Source: a virus
Virus record (IMG/VR): IMGVR_UViG_3300003690_000115
Location: 1-20,516 of that record
Strand: one strand, 5' to 3'
Length of the DNA stretch: 20,516 bases
The notes below the pieces were generated by a model that had not been told where the DNA came from, made no database searches, and saw only the letters and a list, made by a program, of their open reading frames with translations. Of this stretch, positions 20,281 to 20,516 are shown one piece after another (position 1 is the first letter of the stretch; every line of letters starts with the position of its first letter). The position numbers and the translations under genes are program-made.

Positions 20281-20434
20281 CGTGATCAGCGGTCAGCTTC
20301 GCGATCAACGACTTGATCGGTGAGGACCATTCTGGTCTGATCCAGAAACCCCTGCGGACCCACCCTTCCTTTTTCATCCGGTCACGATGGGTCAACTGGT
20401 ATTCTCGGTTCGCTTCTGCGTCAGGTGAAGGCAT
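20264..20434 (-). CDS. Small charged protein downstream of terminase (56 aa), convergent
   Basis: A short ORF on the minus strand: MPSPDAEANREYQLTHRDRM, KKEGWVRRGFWIRPEWSSPI, KSLIAKLTADHVKRFL. The pattern of basic helix, G-W-V-R-R-x-F-W-I-R-P strand and helix is the same as in the protein at 18794-19024 and in small phage/bacterial proteins of the '(L/M)K..G..+R.-W++P..' type. It overlaps the last 17 bases of the terminase frame tail to tail. No clear ribosome binding site precedes the ATG (upstream is CCACCAAAACCAACCAAT). It is probably a real gene judging from motif conservation; its function is unknown. Confidence 0.6.
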   Translation of the reverse strand: MPSPDAEANREYQLTHRDRMKKEGWVRRGFWIRPEWSSPIKSLIAKLTADHVKRFL

Positions 20435-20466
20435 ATTGGTTGGTTTTGGTGGCTAAGATACTAAGT

Positions 20467-20509
20467 ATTGTCTCACAAAAAATTAAAAAAAAATTTAATC
20501 GGAGACTAT
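20467..20509. repeat. Inverted repeat around an A-rich tract at the right edge
   Basis: ATTGTCTC (20467-20474) and GAGACTAT (20502-20509) match as an inverted repeat at 7 of 8 positions, around a 27-nt A/T-rich spacer containing nine As in a row. It lies in the last 82 bases, which hold no gene I can see. It may be a regulatory or bent-DNA site upstream of the leftward 56-aa gene, or lie near a genome end. No consensus promoter is evident. Confidence 0.3.
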
Positions 20510-20516
20510 GTGTGGG

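Overview
The window is almost entirely phage structural, packaging and lysis genes, tightly packed with ATGA, GTGA or TGATG stop-start overlaps and almost no free DNA. The gene set points to a short-tailed (podovirus-like) double-stranded DNA phage of a Gram-negative host. It has a P22-type portal, a separate acidic scaffold, a SU10-type (DUF5309) capsid protein, a small adaptor, several fibers, a beta-propeller-like tail protein, a GH108 muramidase and a lipobox lipoprotein. Many proteins resemble families I know from uncultured marine podoviruses, but nothing in the window fixes the host. No integrase, tRNA, CRISPR array or insertion sequence is visible.

Layout. Two genes read rightwards: a small charged protein (18794-19024), in the position of a small terminase subunit, and the large terminase (19017-20054 plus a displaced C-terminal piece to 20280). 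Everything else reads leftwards. From right to left these are portal (16468-18633), a free-standing ADP-ribosyltransferase-like protein of the ART-PolyVal kind (15109-16467), two small proteins (14834-15106, 14592-14837), scaffold (13574-14569), major capsid protein (12548-13522) followed by a GC-rich hairpin, a conserved small protein (12178-12489), adaptor (11558-12178) and two beta-rich structural proteins (11054-11557, 10562-11044). A fiber region (5935-10551) follows, in which fiber-like proteins alternate with small partner proteins. Next come a Cys-containing small protein, the 491-aa tail protein, a lysis region (XhlA-like membrane protein, DUF1353, a possible tiny membrane protein, lipoprotein, GH108 endolysin) and then small virion-associated genes. 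The left end holds a split S74-chaperone protein, a cupin-like protein and the start of a Gly/Ala-rich protein cut by the window edge.

How it fits together. Terminase would load DNA through the portal into a scaffold-assembled capsid. The adaptor, 491-aa protein and fibers would form the short tail. The lysis block would open the cell. The ART-like protein and the left-end Gly-rich proteins are candidates for proteins ejected with the DNA.

Main oddities. The large terminase has lost an internal segment holding the middle nuclease aspartate and is frameshifted. The S74 protein is split by a -1 frame offset. A 9-bp inverted repeat lies directly against the portal ribosome binding site in the divergent packaging/structural gap. 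Two small proteins sharing a WV/WI-x-P core flank the terminase on opposite strands. Two tiny membrane ORFs (53 and 27 aa) start on GTGA overlaps. All protein calls are from reading sequence motifs, not from searches.
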